A program made the translations under genes and the position numbers. A stretch of DNA of 64,000 bases from Diphasiastrum complanatum. Taxonomy: Eukaryota > Streptophyta > Lycopodiopsida > Lycopodiales > Lycopodiaceae. Positions 24,181 through 35,886 of this stretch are shown here, piece by piece. The notes below the pieces were generated by a model. It was not told the origin of the DNA and did no database searches. It saw only the letters and a program-made list of their open reading frames with translations. The stretch covers positions 65,942,370 to 66,006,369 of the forward strand of contig CM055096.1 of assembly GCA_029204225.1 (NCBI GenBank). Reading direction: 5' to 3'. Each line of letters opens with the position of its first letter. Position 1 is the first letter of the stretch.

Positions 24181-24340
24181 TGGCTTTCCCTTGGAACCCA
24201 TGTGGAAGAATTAGTCTAAGTGATAGGAGAAACTATCAGTGACTTAAGTATGAAAATCTGATATTTACATAACAAGAAAACAATTACTCTATCGGCTAGT
24301 AGAATCTTGTACTGTGGAAGCTTATCAAGCTATGAAAATA

Positions 24341-24352
24341 GCACTGATACCA
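24341..24352 (-). promoter_or_regulatory. Primer binding site (tRNA-Met type)
   Basis: The minus strand reads TGGTATCAGTGC immediately after ...CTCTCCAGCA. It differs from the usual TGGTATCAGAGC by one base and sits between the LTR end and gag, as expected. Confidence 0.8.
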
Positions 24353-25285
24353 TGCTGGAGAGAGAGGGGAGAATAAATGATGAACACGAACGAGAAACGA
24401 ACTCGAACAAGAAACGAACTCGAACAGAAAATGTTCGTGCGCAGCAGAATGAACTATACGACTGTCTCTGTAAGCATGACTACGCCTATCAGAATGATAG
24501 AACTTTAGTGATAGAGATCGCGGTAATTCTAGATTACGTAGCCAAATGTTAATAGATGAAGCGCCAAAAGAATAATTTGTCGCGAATAGCAAGACAAATT
24601 ATATGTTGTGAATGATTCGCGAAGAGCTAGACTGTGCTCGATTGATAATTAGTCGCGAATGATTTGCGAAAGACAAGACTAAATGTTAATCGCCTATTAC
24701 TAGTAAGAACAACTAGAAAGATCAGACAGAATGAATGATAAGCATAGCAATATTAACATAGATCTGAACGCAGAACAATGAATTGTATCAGATTAAGTAT
24801 ATCATGTATACATGTCAATAATGCGGTAGAGCACAATACAGTAGCGGACGAAACCACGTGCCCTACAAAGCTTATTTCAATCTGTAAAAAGAAATTAAAC
24901 CTTAATTCTGACAAAAATGAAGAATCAATGCTCAGGGCATCTACTTCGTTTATGTTATCTTCTTCTGCTCTCTTCATCATCTTTTACACGAATGGTGTCC
25001 AGTATATATATATTACATAATATTACATGTGTGCAGATTTGAAAGTACAGAGTGGATGTGCTCTCTGTAGGAGATCGTGGGTGGCTGCAATCGTTGTCCA
25101 ATCTGTTAGCGCAACTGCATGAGGTGAGCATGAAAAAGGTTCGATGTCAGCCAGTGCTGAAGTGAACGTTGGTGATTGTCACCTTAAACTGTGTAGAAAC
25201 ACAGTGTCGCGATTCTTTCGCCTTTTCTTCATCTGTGCGAATTTGCATGTAAATATGCAGACTGTGTGACAACGTTAGTAAATAT
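24353..25285 (-). repeat. 5' LTR of the copia 5' half
   Basis: The right-to-left LTR ends in ...CCAGCA at 24353, abutting the primer site. The U5-side text (TTTGGCTACGTAATC, TGATAGGCGTAGTCATGC) is shared with 53370-53480, the LTR of the related plus-strand element. A TATA-like run lies near 25001-25018, and TTCGCGAA-type words occur at 24580-24680. The upstream end near 25285 is approximate. Confidence 0.65.
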
Positions 25286-25287
25286 GC

Positions 25288-26475
25288 AGCATGAATGGAG
25301 GTAGATTAAAATGGAATTTAGAAGAGCTACAGGGAATAAATCCAATATCACCTGCCAATCAATCTATCACGGAAGTTTTAGTTCAGCATGCTTATCTTCA
25401 CAATGAGCTCAACATTTATGATCTGAATCCAAATGATAGAAGGAAATGCAATTGTAAGTTTTCAGATTCAATTTCTTTACATTTAGCATTTTCTTTGAAT
25501 TATATATTTCTTGAGATGTTTTTGTTGGTTTTGCATATTTGTATCCATCAAATTTTGTTAAATGACAATCAGTTCAATCGATTGCAGGAATAATTGATGT
25601 CATACATTCAGATATCGGTATTTTACAATATAAAGGTAATCACTTTTAGAGTCAGGAGGCTTTTTTTATAATCACACCTATTTTTTTGATAGAAATGGTT
25701 TAGTTGGTAGATTAGAGCCATATCCTCTACCAAATTTTTTGAGTGAGGAATGGATTTCTCCTGATGCAGCGAATTCATAAAGTTTTCAATCTAGGCTATA
25801 TATTGATATTCAGAGTATATTAAAATGTAGCACTGGATCAAAGAATAATAGATTAAGTTGGTATCTACCTTTTACTATTTTTGTTGATTTTTTTTTCCAA
25901 ATGTAATGTTCGGAAAACGAAAACAATGTTTATTTGTAAGGACTTGAGTGTTGATATAATCGTCGAGCTATCGGATGATGCTTGGGATACAAAACAAAAT
26001 CAGCAAGTTGAGTGCAGACTATGTTACTCATCCATGACATTTAGATATCACATTGAAAAACAAATGCTCACTTTGCTACTGTATTATAGAAGATGGATTA
26101 AATGCAAAAATGTTTGGAAGTCACTTGATCAATATTTTGGTATAAACCCTCAAGAGCAACTTTAGATAACAGTGAAAAGAAATGACAACATTCTTGCAAT
26201 GGTTGAGGTCGAGGAAGATTGGTGTCTCAATCATATTCGATCAGAACTAGACATGTTGCAATTCGATCTACCTCAGTACTATCAATTTCGATTGAATGGT
26301 GTAAAGGCACGTTATGCCATATAAAAATATTCTTTTTTTTCTATTTCTAAGTAAATTAGTTTCATAAAATATATTAACTAGAACAATCTCTCTTGTGCAG
26401 GTAAGAGTAAGGCAAGAAGAGCATATAAAATGCAAAGACATTGAAACATCCATCGAAATTGAAGATCCATAGATT
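25288..26475 (+). pseudogene. Decayed spliced gene of unknown family
   Basis: Several plus-strand blocks have real-protein composition and splice-like borders: 25288-25453 (GGRLKWNLEELQGINPI; VLVQHAYLHNELNIYDLNPN; then GTAAGT), 25588-25635 after TTGCAG (IIDVIHSDIGILQYK; then GTAATC), about 25675-25900 (NGLVGRLEPYPLPNFLSEEW, with an in-frame TAA), 25900-26165 (DLSVDIIVELSDDAWDTKQ; IKCKNVWKSLDQYFG), and 26166-26310 (MVEVEEDWCLNHIRSELDML; FDLPQYYQFRLNGVK). A last block after GTGCAG at 26401 reads VRVRQEEHIKCKDIE and ends TAG near 26472. The stops and an unworkable first splice phase indicate a pseudogene. I do not recognise the family; the final block could be a ubiquitin-like fold, which is only an impression. 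Confidence 0.4.
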
Positions 26476-27677
26476 ATGAACTATGGAATTTTGCATTATG
26501 TAATACAATTTTTTGTATACATCATTTTTGAAAATATATAAACCACTTTTTCTGTGAGACTCTTTCATTTCTATGATCTCCATTTCCATGGTGCAAAACA
26601 CAATGTAATTGCAACTGGATTTTTACAAGTAGAGGTGAGGAAGTCCTCCAAATCCAAGGTAGAGCCTCCAAATGTCCTCCAAGCAACCTGCAAGCTTCAA
26701 GATGCTCCCCAACTCCAAGCTAGGATGCCTCCACCTGCAAGTAAGGATCTGCAAGCCTCCAAGGATCTCCCCTCCACCTGTGTCCCTACTCTTTAAACAC
26801 AAAGATAGATAACAAGCTGGCCTCAAGTATTCACCACCCAACCATAGCTAGATCCAAGCTCCAAGCAAGAACTATCTACCACCCCCTTGCTAACCATAAA
26901 CAAATTACAAGCATACCACAACACTCCATAGCATTCTCAAGATCCAAACCCTACTTATGTCCCATACCATAAGCAAGATCCAAACCTTAAGCATACTACC
27001 ACAAGAAAGCACTCTACACACTAGTAGCAACACTAGAGCATAAGCAAAGCAAACAAGAGAGATCTCCCCCCCAATGGCCACCCTACTACCTTCATATAGA
27101 TGGCCCATGGATCCCTCCAATGCATATGGAGTTCCATGCCCATCCAATGAGGGCCAAGAGACTCCTTCCATAACCTATGACTCTTTGAATGTCTTTCTTG
27201 TGGAGTTGGGAACTCCATGGACACTTTAGAAGGGCGCCCTCCTACTAGGTCCCATTGCCCAAGTTGTGCATGTATACTTTGGTCCTAGACCAATAAAGTG
27301 ATATGGTTCAAGGTTGAGGCCCAAGGTTTAGAAAAATAGACATCCAATGACTTTCTAATACCTCTCTAGGTTCCATACCTCCATCTAAGGCATAGACACC
27401 TACTTGTCCTTAACCAAGGACACTAGTGCCTTAATCTAAGCACCTATCCTTAATACTAAGGGTACCTCTTATCCCAGGGTCACATGACTCCATACCTCCA
27501 ACTAAGGTATAGTCACTTTTCTGCCCTTATCTAAGGGCACATACCCTTAATCCTTAGGATACCTTGCCACTTAGCCCCCAACACTAAATGGACTAATAGG
27601 GGTTTGAAGTACTGCTAGTTACATAGGTATATAACATGGATAATATGAGTTTTCAATGACAAGATTCATTGTCTCCT
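26476..27677. other. C-rich low-complexity stretch
   Basis: No gene was recognised. 26630-27070 is built from degenerate CTCCAAG/CCTGCAAG words. 27340-27580 repeats CTAAGG/CCTTA words. The short frames here follow from this composition. Confidence 0.5.
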
Positions 27678-28723
27678 GCAGGAAATGCACTATTTCTATT
27701 GGGGAGATCTTCAGTCACTTGAACTCCAGTGACCACTACAATTGACGCTTGCCCTTGTTGATGTCTCGTATATATCGGTTTAGGGTTTTCCCAACCCCCA
27801 ACGAGGGTTTCAACTTACTAACATGGAAAACATGATGAATTCCAACGTTAGCTGGAAGGTCTAGTTTGTATGCGACCTTATTTATCACTTGGATAACCTT
27901 AAAAGGACCGCAATACCTAGGTGCCAACTTTGCACACTTACCAATTTTCCAGCCCCTAGAGTGATTAGGGACCCTCAAAAACACCCACTCGTTGACCATG
28001 AATACCTTGTGCTTTCGAAATAGATCAGCATAGTGCCTTGCCCTGTCTTAGGCACTACTTATGCTATCTTTCACCAGTTGTAACATTTCTTGCATATCCG
28101 CAAGGAAATCAAATGCGGCTTGCACCCCGTAGGTTTTTCATGCCAACACTAATTGGTGATCGAGGTTGAAAACCATACATAAGCATGAAAGGGCTGAATC
28201 CGGTCGCTGACTGTTTTGCACTGTTATATGCAAATTCCACCAGTGGAAGGCACTGTTCCCAATTAGACTGTCGATGGCCCACATATGCTGGAAGCATATC
28301 CTCCATCGTCTGATTGGTCCTTTCCATTTGACCGTCTGATTTCGGATAATCTGTAGAACTCATACTTAAAGTTGTTTCCAACTTTTCAAATACTACTTGC
28401 CAAAAATTTCTAGTGAACTTTGGGTCACGGTCATTGACAATATTGCAAGGCAGCCCGTAAAGTCGAAAAAGCTTCTCCACAAATAGTTGAGCTAGTTCTA
28501 AAGCTTTAACAGTAGTTTTCGTTGGAATAAATTGAGCAAACTTCGTAAGTTTGTCAACAATGACCCAAACCGAATTGTGGCCCTTCCCTGTACGTGGAAG
28601 CCCAACCATAAAATCCATAGATATACTTTCCCACTTTCGAGTAGGAATATCTAAAGGATGTAACAGGCCACTAGCCTTTAGCCTCTCTGCTTTATTTAAC
28701 TGACACTTCTTGTCTTGGCACAT
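27678..28723 (-). pseudogene. Ty3/gypsy integrase fragment
   Basis: Minus-strand integrase: KCQLNKAERLKASGLLHPL, then the catalytic core with SISMDFMVGLPRTGKGHNS (first Asp), LPCNIVNDRDPKFTRNFW (second Asp) and DYPKSDGQMERTNQTMED (catalytic Glu). Next come WEQCLPLVEFAYNSAKQSAT and FSPFMLMYGFQPRSP; after a frame change and one stop the tail [20 protein letters not shown] and [16 protein letters not shown] follows. The full DDE set is visible. The 204-codon frame 28723-28109 is open. Protease, RT and RNase H are absent. A shortened duplicate of both flanks lies at 28958-29345. Confidence 0.9.
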
Positions 28724-28945
28724 TTTGATATGTTCAGAAAATGAACTGATGAAAGCTTTGCTGCAACAAATCTAAGTTTGTCGCATGTTTGGATTGGTTG
28801 TGGCAAAGGTTCCATCAGATCATCTTTCTGAACTTATCCTAAAAACAACATGGTAAAGACAAGGCAGACCAAGGCTATGAAAAACAAACTTGTCGAAAAA
28901 CCGTAGAAATTGAGATGAATTAATCATAACCTGAATTAATAACAA
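28713..28945. repeat. Direct repeat copy 1 (flank of gypsy fragment)
   Basis: About 230 bp that recurs as 29104-29345: shared GCAACAAATCTAAGT, GTCGCATGTTTGGATTGG, GCAGACCAAGGCTATG and AATCATAACCTGAATT. No coding content was recognised. Confidence 0.8.
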
Positions 28946-28957
28946 AAAAATAAACAG

Positions 28958-29345
28958 GAAATGCATTATCTCCATTGGGGAGATCTTCTGTCACTTGAAG
29001 TCCAGTGACCACTACAATCAGATATCGAATCGACGCTTGCCCTTGTTGAGGTCTCGTATATATCGGTTGTATTTTTGGTCTTCATTGCCTTGGTCTGTAT
29101 TGTCCTTGTCTTGGCATATTTGTATATGTTCAGATGATAATCTGATCAAAGCTTTGATGCAACAAATCTAAGTGAAATAATGTCGCATGTTTGGATTGGT
29201 TGTGGCAAAGGTTCGATCAGATCATCATTTTGAACTTATCCAAAAAAACCCATGGTAAAGGCAGACCAAGGCTATGAAAAAAAACATGTCGAAAAACCAT
29301 AGAAATTGAAGATGAATGAATCATAACCTGAATTGATAAGAGAAA
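28958..29345. repeat. Duplicate of gypsy flanks lacking the integrase
   Basis: 28958-29069 repeats 27678-27782 (GGAAATGCA..., CCAGTGACCACTACAAT, CGCTTGCCCTTGTTGA, CTCGTATATATCGGTT). 29104-29345 repeats 28713-28945. Between them only about 35 bp stand where copy 1 has the ~930-bp integrase. A third partial match (GCATTATCTCCATTGGGGAG) is at 29572-29591. Confidence 0.75.
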
Positions 29346-30120
29346 AAAAAACAAGTAAGAACAACCATAGAAAAACTGTAAATATATTTCTATTAAAATT
29401 TTATGTACATGTGTCTCATCCACTTCAAGTGAGACGAATTTTTAATCAGTATCAACTATCTATGATCTCTAAATTCATTTCTCCAGTTGGAAGTAGCTTG
29501 GGTGGAGAACACTCGGCCACTGCAACTGGATATGAATTTTCGATCACCAGCTTTATGGTCTCCTGCCTGAAGTGCATTATCTCCATTGGGGAGACCTTTG
29601 GGCATTTAAACTGAAAAAAAAAAAAACAGAAACACAGTTAAATGTAATTAATCAAAAATCAGTTAGTATTAATTTGAATTAGGAAAAAACAAAAACACAA
29701 TTAAAAGTTATTAATCGAAGATTATCTCTTCCAGATTTGGAAGTCCATCTTGTAGTGCAAGCCAATTAAAAAAGTATTTGGCATTGCATACGGTATACCA
29801 ACCATAGCTGACAGAATCAACCTGTTGGGAGGATTGCAAAATCCAAATTTTAACATTATGAGATATCGGATCAACGCGCAGGATGTTATAACTAGATCTA
29901 CGACGGAAACAAGGGCGCGTCGAACCGATATCAAAAAAATATTTTTTGAATATCAAATCAGTGCGCACATTATGAAAAAAAACCAAACAATAACTACAAG
30001 GGCATGTCGAACCGATATTGATAAATTTTTACCTCTGCATCACCAATTTTTAGCTTCGTATATGCTTTTGCATTTGGTACTGGAAAGAGTTCCAGTATTT
30101 TCTGTATATGGCTCCTGGAA

Positions 30121-30124
<4 letters not shown>

Positions 30125-30155
<31 letters not shown>
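30125..30155. repeat. (TG)n microsatellite
   Basis: About 31 bp of TG dinucleotides. The apparent CVCVCV frame across it is an artefact. Confidence 0.95.
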
Positions 30156-30159
<4 letters not shown>

Positions 30160-30864
30160 GAGTTCATCTTTAAACAAACTGAATTACACACACCCTCATT
30201 ATTGACGTATAAAAACAACACATATAAGTTCCAATGATCACTGCAATCATAAAACAATAAGTTAATGAGAATCAATGTGAAATCAAAATTCATATGAAAA
30301 ATTTAACAAAATAAAATCTAAAAAAAAAACACTTACTTTGTTATGTATGGCAGCACGAGAATTAAAGTCCCTAGTATGACGTATTGGAGCATATCATCTT
30401 GCAGACTTTTGAAATCAGGGAAATCAAATGCAGCCATGAATTGAAGAGGAAACAATGCTACATCTATAAACAATGGGGTCTGAAAAAACTCCATCCAATA
30501 CGGAATGGCCCCACCTCCTACATTGTCACCTAGCATTTTATCCACGTCATCTATCAATATATATAGAGAGAAATTTTGAAATGATTGAAAATGTCGTGGG
30601 TTGGATGTCTGAGGCTCAAATTACGATGATGATTTCTCCGAGGCTTGTCAATCAAATCAAATTAAATATTCGTCTATCATCAAAATGATTAGTCGATATC
30701 GAATAAAACAGAATTAATTCCGTCTAAAGTATGGTCACATCTACATTTAAAGCTACAAAAGTATGGCCACATCTAAAATTTATTGCTGAAAGTGACAATG
30801 TTAAGCTATAATTATCTGACCTTTTTTATATCCAATCATTATAATTTCGTAATATTCCAACCGC

Positions 30865-31415
30865 CATTATTTCACCCAATAGCAAATCGACACGCATATA
30901 CTGCATGTGAAAACCAGAGATTCTATTCCCGCACGCTGATCCGATATTGGAAAATAACATGAATGATCAAAGCTTGATTCGATATATGCTCCTTAGCTTT
31001 GGACACTCCAATAATTTTGAAAATTGTCGAAAAACTTTGTTTCCTACCATAGCGATTCAACGCGAGCAATCCAAGTGGAAAAACATTGTAATCTCTAAAA
31101 GCGTGCTGATCCGATATCCAGTATTTCACCCGATAGCTAATCGACACGCATATATAGCATTTGAAAACTAGAGGTGCTTTTCTCGTGCACTGAGCCGATA
31201 TTGGACGGAATATGAATGATCAAAGTTTGACTCGATAAATTCTCCGTAATCTTGGACAGTATGAAGAGTTTACCGAATCAAGCTTTGAGCATGCATAATG
31301 GGGTCCAATAGTTTTCAAAATTTCAAAAACAAAATTGCTCCTACAATAGCGATTCGACGTGCACAGTCCAAATGGAAAATAAGCATCTTTTGCCAGGTGT
31401 GGTGATTCGATATCT
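30865..31415. repeat. Imperfect tandem duplication (~255-295 bp units)
   Basis: TTCACCC.ATAGC.AATCGACACGC and GAATGATCAAAG.TTGA.TCGAT, followed by the later ATAGCGATTC.ACG and GTCCAA/ATCCAA.TGGAAAA text, occur twice (from 30870 and from 31125). The second copy has about 40 extra bp in the middle. Each copy carries two of the motif-pair units. Confidence 0.75.
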
Positions 31416-32090
31416 CATACGTGGAAGAATTATATTGGAACTCCTTATGAACGACTCATGAAAATGTTTTGAATGAACATTCTCTCAAAAGAAAAAATCT
31501 CGTCTTTACTCTGCTTAAATAAATCGAGAGATTGTAATAATTCTTCTCGTACACGTTTTTCAATGATATCCATTTATCATTTGTTTATTATTTGTTTAAT
31601 AATTATTTGAGGAACCTACTAATTGAATATTTAATGTATTCCGGTGCAGGTACTGATTCTAGGATCAGGCCTAATGATGATTCGTTGAATCTAGTTATAG
31701 ACTAGTTAATGTATTCCAGCGTAGGTACAAATTTGTCTCACTCTGATTGGTGGATAAATATAGGCTGTTTTTCTCAATTTGTTACTTGACAAATGTATGG
31801 TTGTGATCAATATGAATTGGCTATAAATATGGGCACCACTTGCCATATTTCGATTCCGTGATCTTTTATTTTGAACTTACAAGTCTTTTTGTTTTCTTTC
31901 TATCTCACGATATCGAATCGATGCGCCAGTTCCCTAACATTGCATGGTCGGATTCATTCGGGCGTGCTGAATTGATATCACCCACTTCTGATGTGTTCTC
32001 GCGGTAAATTTCAATCTCGTCCTAGCAATATCGGATCAACGCGCGCACTCTTGTTTTGTCCTCTATCTTCTGTCGCGTTGAACCGATATC

Positions 32091-35000
32091 AAGTTCAATT
32101 TGGCTAGTTCTGCCATGTCCTCAGATAACAAACTTCTTGATTTTTTAAATGCCAGTGACATTCTATCTGAGAAATTAGAGTATTTTGCTAGTATTTTTTT
32201 TGCTCCCTTCGATATCAATAAGCTAGTTTATGAGACTCATTATAATTTAATTTGTTATCTTGATGATTTTTCTCAGATAATTAGTACTCCTTTTCAAAAT
32301 ATCGTAATACTTGGCAAGTTTTAAGCTTGATATCTAAATTGTGCTCTTCTATAAAACCACTGAAAAAGTTGAACTAAATATTTATTTCTTGAATTGTGTC
32401 CTCCATGGTTTGTACAAATCTATATTCATATGATTATTCATTCTCAATTCTCTAACTATTGCAGCAACATTCTCTACAACTTTCGCATTTTTCTTAATAA
32501 TTGGAGTGCATTCCATTGGAAGAGCAACATGCAAATGGAACATTGCCATTGTTAAAGCTACAATCATGTAAATGAATCAAACTACTATAAATCAATATGA
32601 ATAGATCTAGCATTCTTTACTTTTGTAATGTTTATGTCGCATTGAAAATTTGTCCCGCCTCATATTTCACTATAAGCATACAATGATTTCAAAAGTTCCG
32701 CCTCTCCCGCTTCAGTTTTTGCATTGAGCACACCAAGATTTTCAGTCTTAAAGCTCTAGTCCTGAATTTTGGAACGAGCATGAAGAGAAGTTATTACATC
32801 TCATGCTTAACTAACTATTGTCTGAAGTTAAACGTCGAGCAAGGCCAGAAACTCGAAAAACAGCGACCAAAATTTATCGGTTTTCATTCTCTCTCTACGT
32901 AACCTCTCTCTAAAGTGAAATTTCTTAAAGGGCCCATTTTGAGCTCATATTTCCCCTAATGTTTCTCTCTGACTGTCTAACAGAGCTTCTTCTTACAAAC
33001 CTGTCTAGACTGAAGCCATAAATCTATTGCACAACCAATGATTTCGTCGGCAACATAGCTTTGATACCAAGTTCACTAAAAAAAGTCGATTCACTAAATG
33101 ACATAATCCACCGATCCAGTGAATAGACGTAGAAAGCAACATAAAACAGGAGCACATGGAACAACTCGCCACACAAGCATCGGTACACTATACTGATTAA
33201 CTTGACAACGATAATAAATACAAGTTATGTACCTGATAGGGATTAATATGCATTAGCCCATCAGTCTATAACCTAGAGAGAGAAAATAGTAATGTAAAAG
33301 AAATAGTCAATGTTTGCCGTTTTTAACTTTATGCTCAAAAGTATCATCTTATTACCCGTCCACTCTTGGATTTCCAAGAAGTAAAGATCTTCATTGGTAT
33401 GTCATTGTTTTGTTGGATGAAGTGAAGATGGTGGCATTTCAAAATTTGGTTGTATGTGTTTCACACCAAAGTTGGATCTTGTGGCAAGCTATTGATTTTC
33501 ATGATTATTTTGAGGAGGAGACTCACATATTTCATTCCAAGATGTTCACTCAACAACCTATTGAAGACAAAACTTGGACCTTGAAGACAATCTTTGTTCA
33601 TCTCTCACTACACTTGAGAGCTTGGAGCTCAAATCACATGATTTCATTGTAATTATTATGAGTGATCATACTCACTCCACACATCACAAAGCTAAATATT
33701 ATGTTGTTTTTATTCATGGTTTAGTCATTGATCGAAGATAGTTTCATTGAACTAAATTGTGAGGATTGTTGAAATTTACACAACTATATTTCGAACTTTT
33801 CTATGATGAGTTCGCATTGACACTTAAATCTTCATGCTTGGATAAGCTAAACTTCATGCATATTCCTCATTCAAGGATTTGGCGCACCTTTCATGTGAAT
33901 ACAATTATATTTGAGAGAATATAGAAGGTAAAAATAGCAATTTTGTCTTATTATGGAATCTATTTCACATGGAATTCAAAGTTTGGGTTGATTGGACACA
34001 TTAGGGTATAGATGTTAGGTTAGATTTGAAATGGTTTGTATAAAACCCTAAACTCAATTTCTGAGATGGTTTTGTATGTATGTCTATGTACTCTTCGAAG
34101 AGACCAATGTAAAAATTAAGATTTTGAGATTTCCTACACACTGTTATGAAAAAGCTTATTTGGAGTGGTAAATATACATATGCTCATAAAAGAAAATATG
34201 TTAATATTTGAGAAAATTTGTACATCTTAGATCTTGCATCATCAATTATGTCAAATACATCAATATTTTATTTCATGTTTGCTCTAGGATTTGAATTACT
34301 GCTCCAAGGCCTTTGCATTTGATATTTTCTTCATGTGTTTTACGTATTTGCACACACATGCAAAAAGAAATTTATCATCACAAATATGTTTCTGGAATAT
34401 TCACAACAAGGCGTAATAAACCAAAACACTCATAACAATTGTCGTTCACCAATTTTTTATTCACAACAAAGTTAAAATATTGAGGTATTTAATATCATGT
34501 TGCAAAAGTGTTAGCTTTGTTCTAATATAGAATAAGCTCCAATCTAGCTCCACCTAAATAGTAGTAAAATCTCTTCATTTTTACATGGCATCAATATGGA
34601 TGTGATCGGTGTGTCCAATGTTATCCAAGTCCTGATGTAATGGGACCCAAATACTATTGTGATTTTTCCATCTTTGATAATGGAATATTAAGAAGCATTT
34701 GTGTTTCTATGTTGTATCGAAACGACCATTTGATTATGTACTTAGTATTTGCAAATAAATCCACAAAATGCACATTTTTATTTGGTACTAACTTTGGGTA
34801 CCTTTTGTATACCAATATATAACTTGCACTACAAACACTCTAATATATTTGCTTTAGTTGACTACTTTCGAAAATTGCGAGGAGGTATACACTCTAGTTT
34901 TCTTGCTCCTCCATACAAATTTGGAAATATATCGTGTCATAAAAAAGAAAAAAAATAGAATCTACAATTTTTTTGGGGTTCATTCTTTATATTGCAATTT

Positions 35001-35807
35001 ACTAAATTATGAGTGCACAACATCTACAATATTTGAAAGAGAATTTATGGGTTCTCATTCATGTATATTTGATGGATATAAATCTGTAATACAAAAACTC
35101 ATTGTTAAATACTACTGCATGTTAGAAATGATAAGATTACAATACTTACAATTACATTTTCAATAATCACAAGGATTCGTAAAATCAACATTTCGTTCCG
35201 AATGCATATAGACATATTGATGAGCAAGCACCTCCTGAATTGGATTGCCCCCCTGAAATGGATAATTTAAAATGTACAATCTTAGTTTTCCAATCAGATC
35301 TATATGTATATTTTGTCTTCTTTTGACGAAAAGTCCCTCTTGCTAATGAATCCATCAATACCCAAGAAGCTTAATGATATTTGTAGGCCATCCATATTCC
35401 ATCATCTTCCTTCTCATTGTCTCTCTGTTGTTGATTAGCAATCTGGTCTCCTTGTCGTCGCCATAGCTTCAAGAGTTGATTTGAAGCTCTGTTTATTTTG
35501 ATGGCGTTTCATGCTTCATTGGAATAATTGTTATGTTGCCAATTCCAAGATAATAAAAAGCACTTTGACCTGAAATTAACATGTCTTGTAATTTGACTTT
35601 GGCTTAATCAGCATAGCATGTCTTTTTAATTGAGACAGTGCACTTGAGCAGCTTAGTCAACAACAAGCAGCATATAGTGTGCTTGCATTCCACTCGACGG
35701 GAAGTTCAAATCGTCTAAAAGTTGAATTATATTTTTCAGATCCGATAACTTACGTTACATTGAGGTCACCATGGCAAGATACAATTGGGCCATGTGGGCA
35801 TAAAAAG

Positions 35808-35810
<3 letters not shown>
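32091..35810. other. Gene-poor stretch
   Basis: A 75-codon frame at 32100-32324 (LLDFLNASDILSEKLEYF) and a 112-codon frame at 33314-33652 (LLDEVKMVAFQNLVV, EEETHIFHSKMF) are the best frames, and neither is recognised. The rest is AT-rich with no transposon domain, RNA gene or convincing splice structure. Confidence 0.5.

Positions 35811-35883
<73 letters not shown>
35811..35883. repeat. (GA)n microsatellite
   Basis: 73 bp of uninterrupted GA. Confidence 0.95.

Positions 35884-35886
<3 letters not shown>

Larger units (their letters stand above)
29862..32090. repeat. Array of eight ~71-bp paired inverted motifs
   Basis: An 18-bp motif, consensus roughly RATATCGRWTCRRCRCGC, is followed by about 35 bp and then the same motif inverted. 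Units (plus-motif start / minus-motif start): 29862/29915, 29949/30002, 30878/30931, 31048/31101, 31132/31185, 31345/31397, 31909/31962, 32027/32073. Start-to-start spacing is 53 bp in six units, 52 in one and 46 in one. The spacer sequence is not conserved except in the tandemly duplicated 30.87-31.41 kb part. Isolated single motifs occur near 29021, 30969 and 31221. No open frame of note is present. Spacing between units is irregular. Confidence 0.75.

Noticed and set aside
29010-29018. CACTACAA resembling a CACTA transposon terminus beside the motif
   Set aside because: The same letters occur in the sister repeat at about 27735 and read through as gypsy coding sequence; no matching TTGTAGTG end was found to the right.
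29862-32090. CRISPR-like array
   Set aside because: The motifs alternate in orientation, distances between units are irregular (13 to over 800 bp), the motif is degenerate, and the genome is a plant. None of this fits a CRISPR array.
33058-33069. Primer-site-like TGGTATCAAAGC (minus strand)
   Set aside because: There is no LTR end, gag or partner LTR around it; a 12-base match alone is weak.
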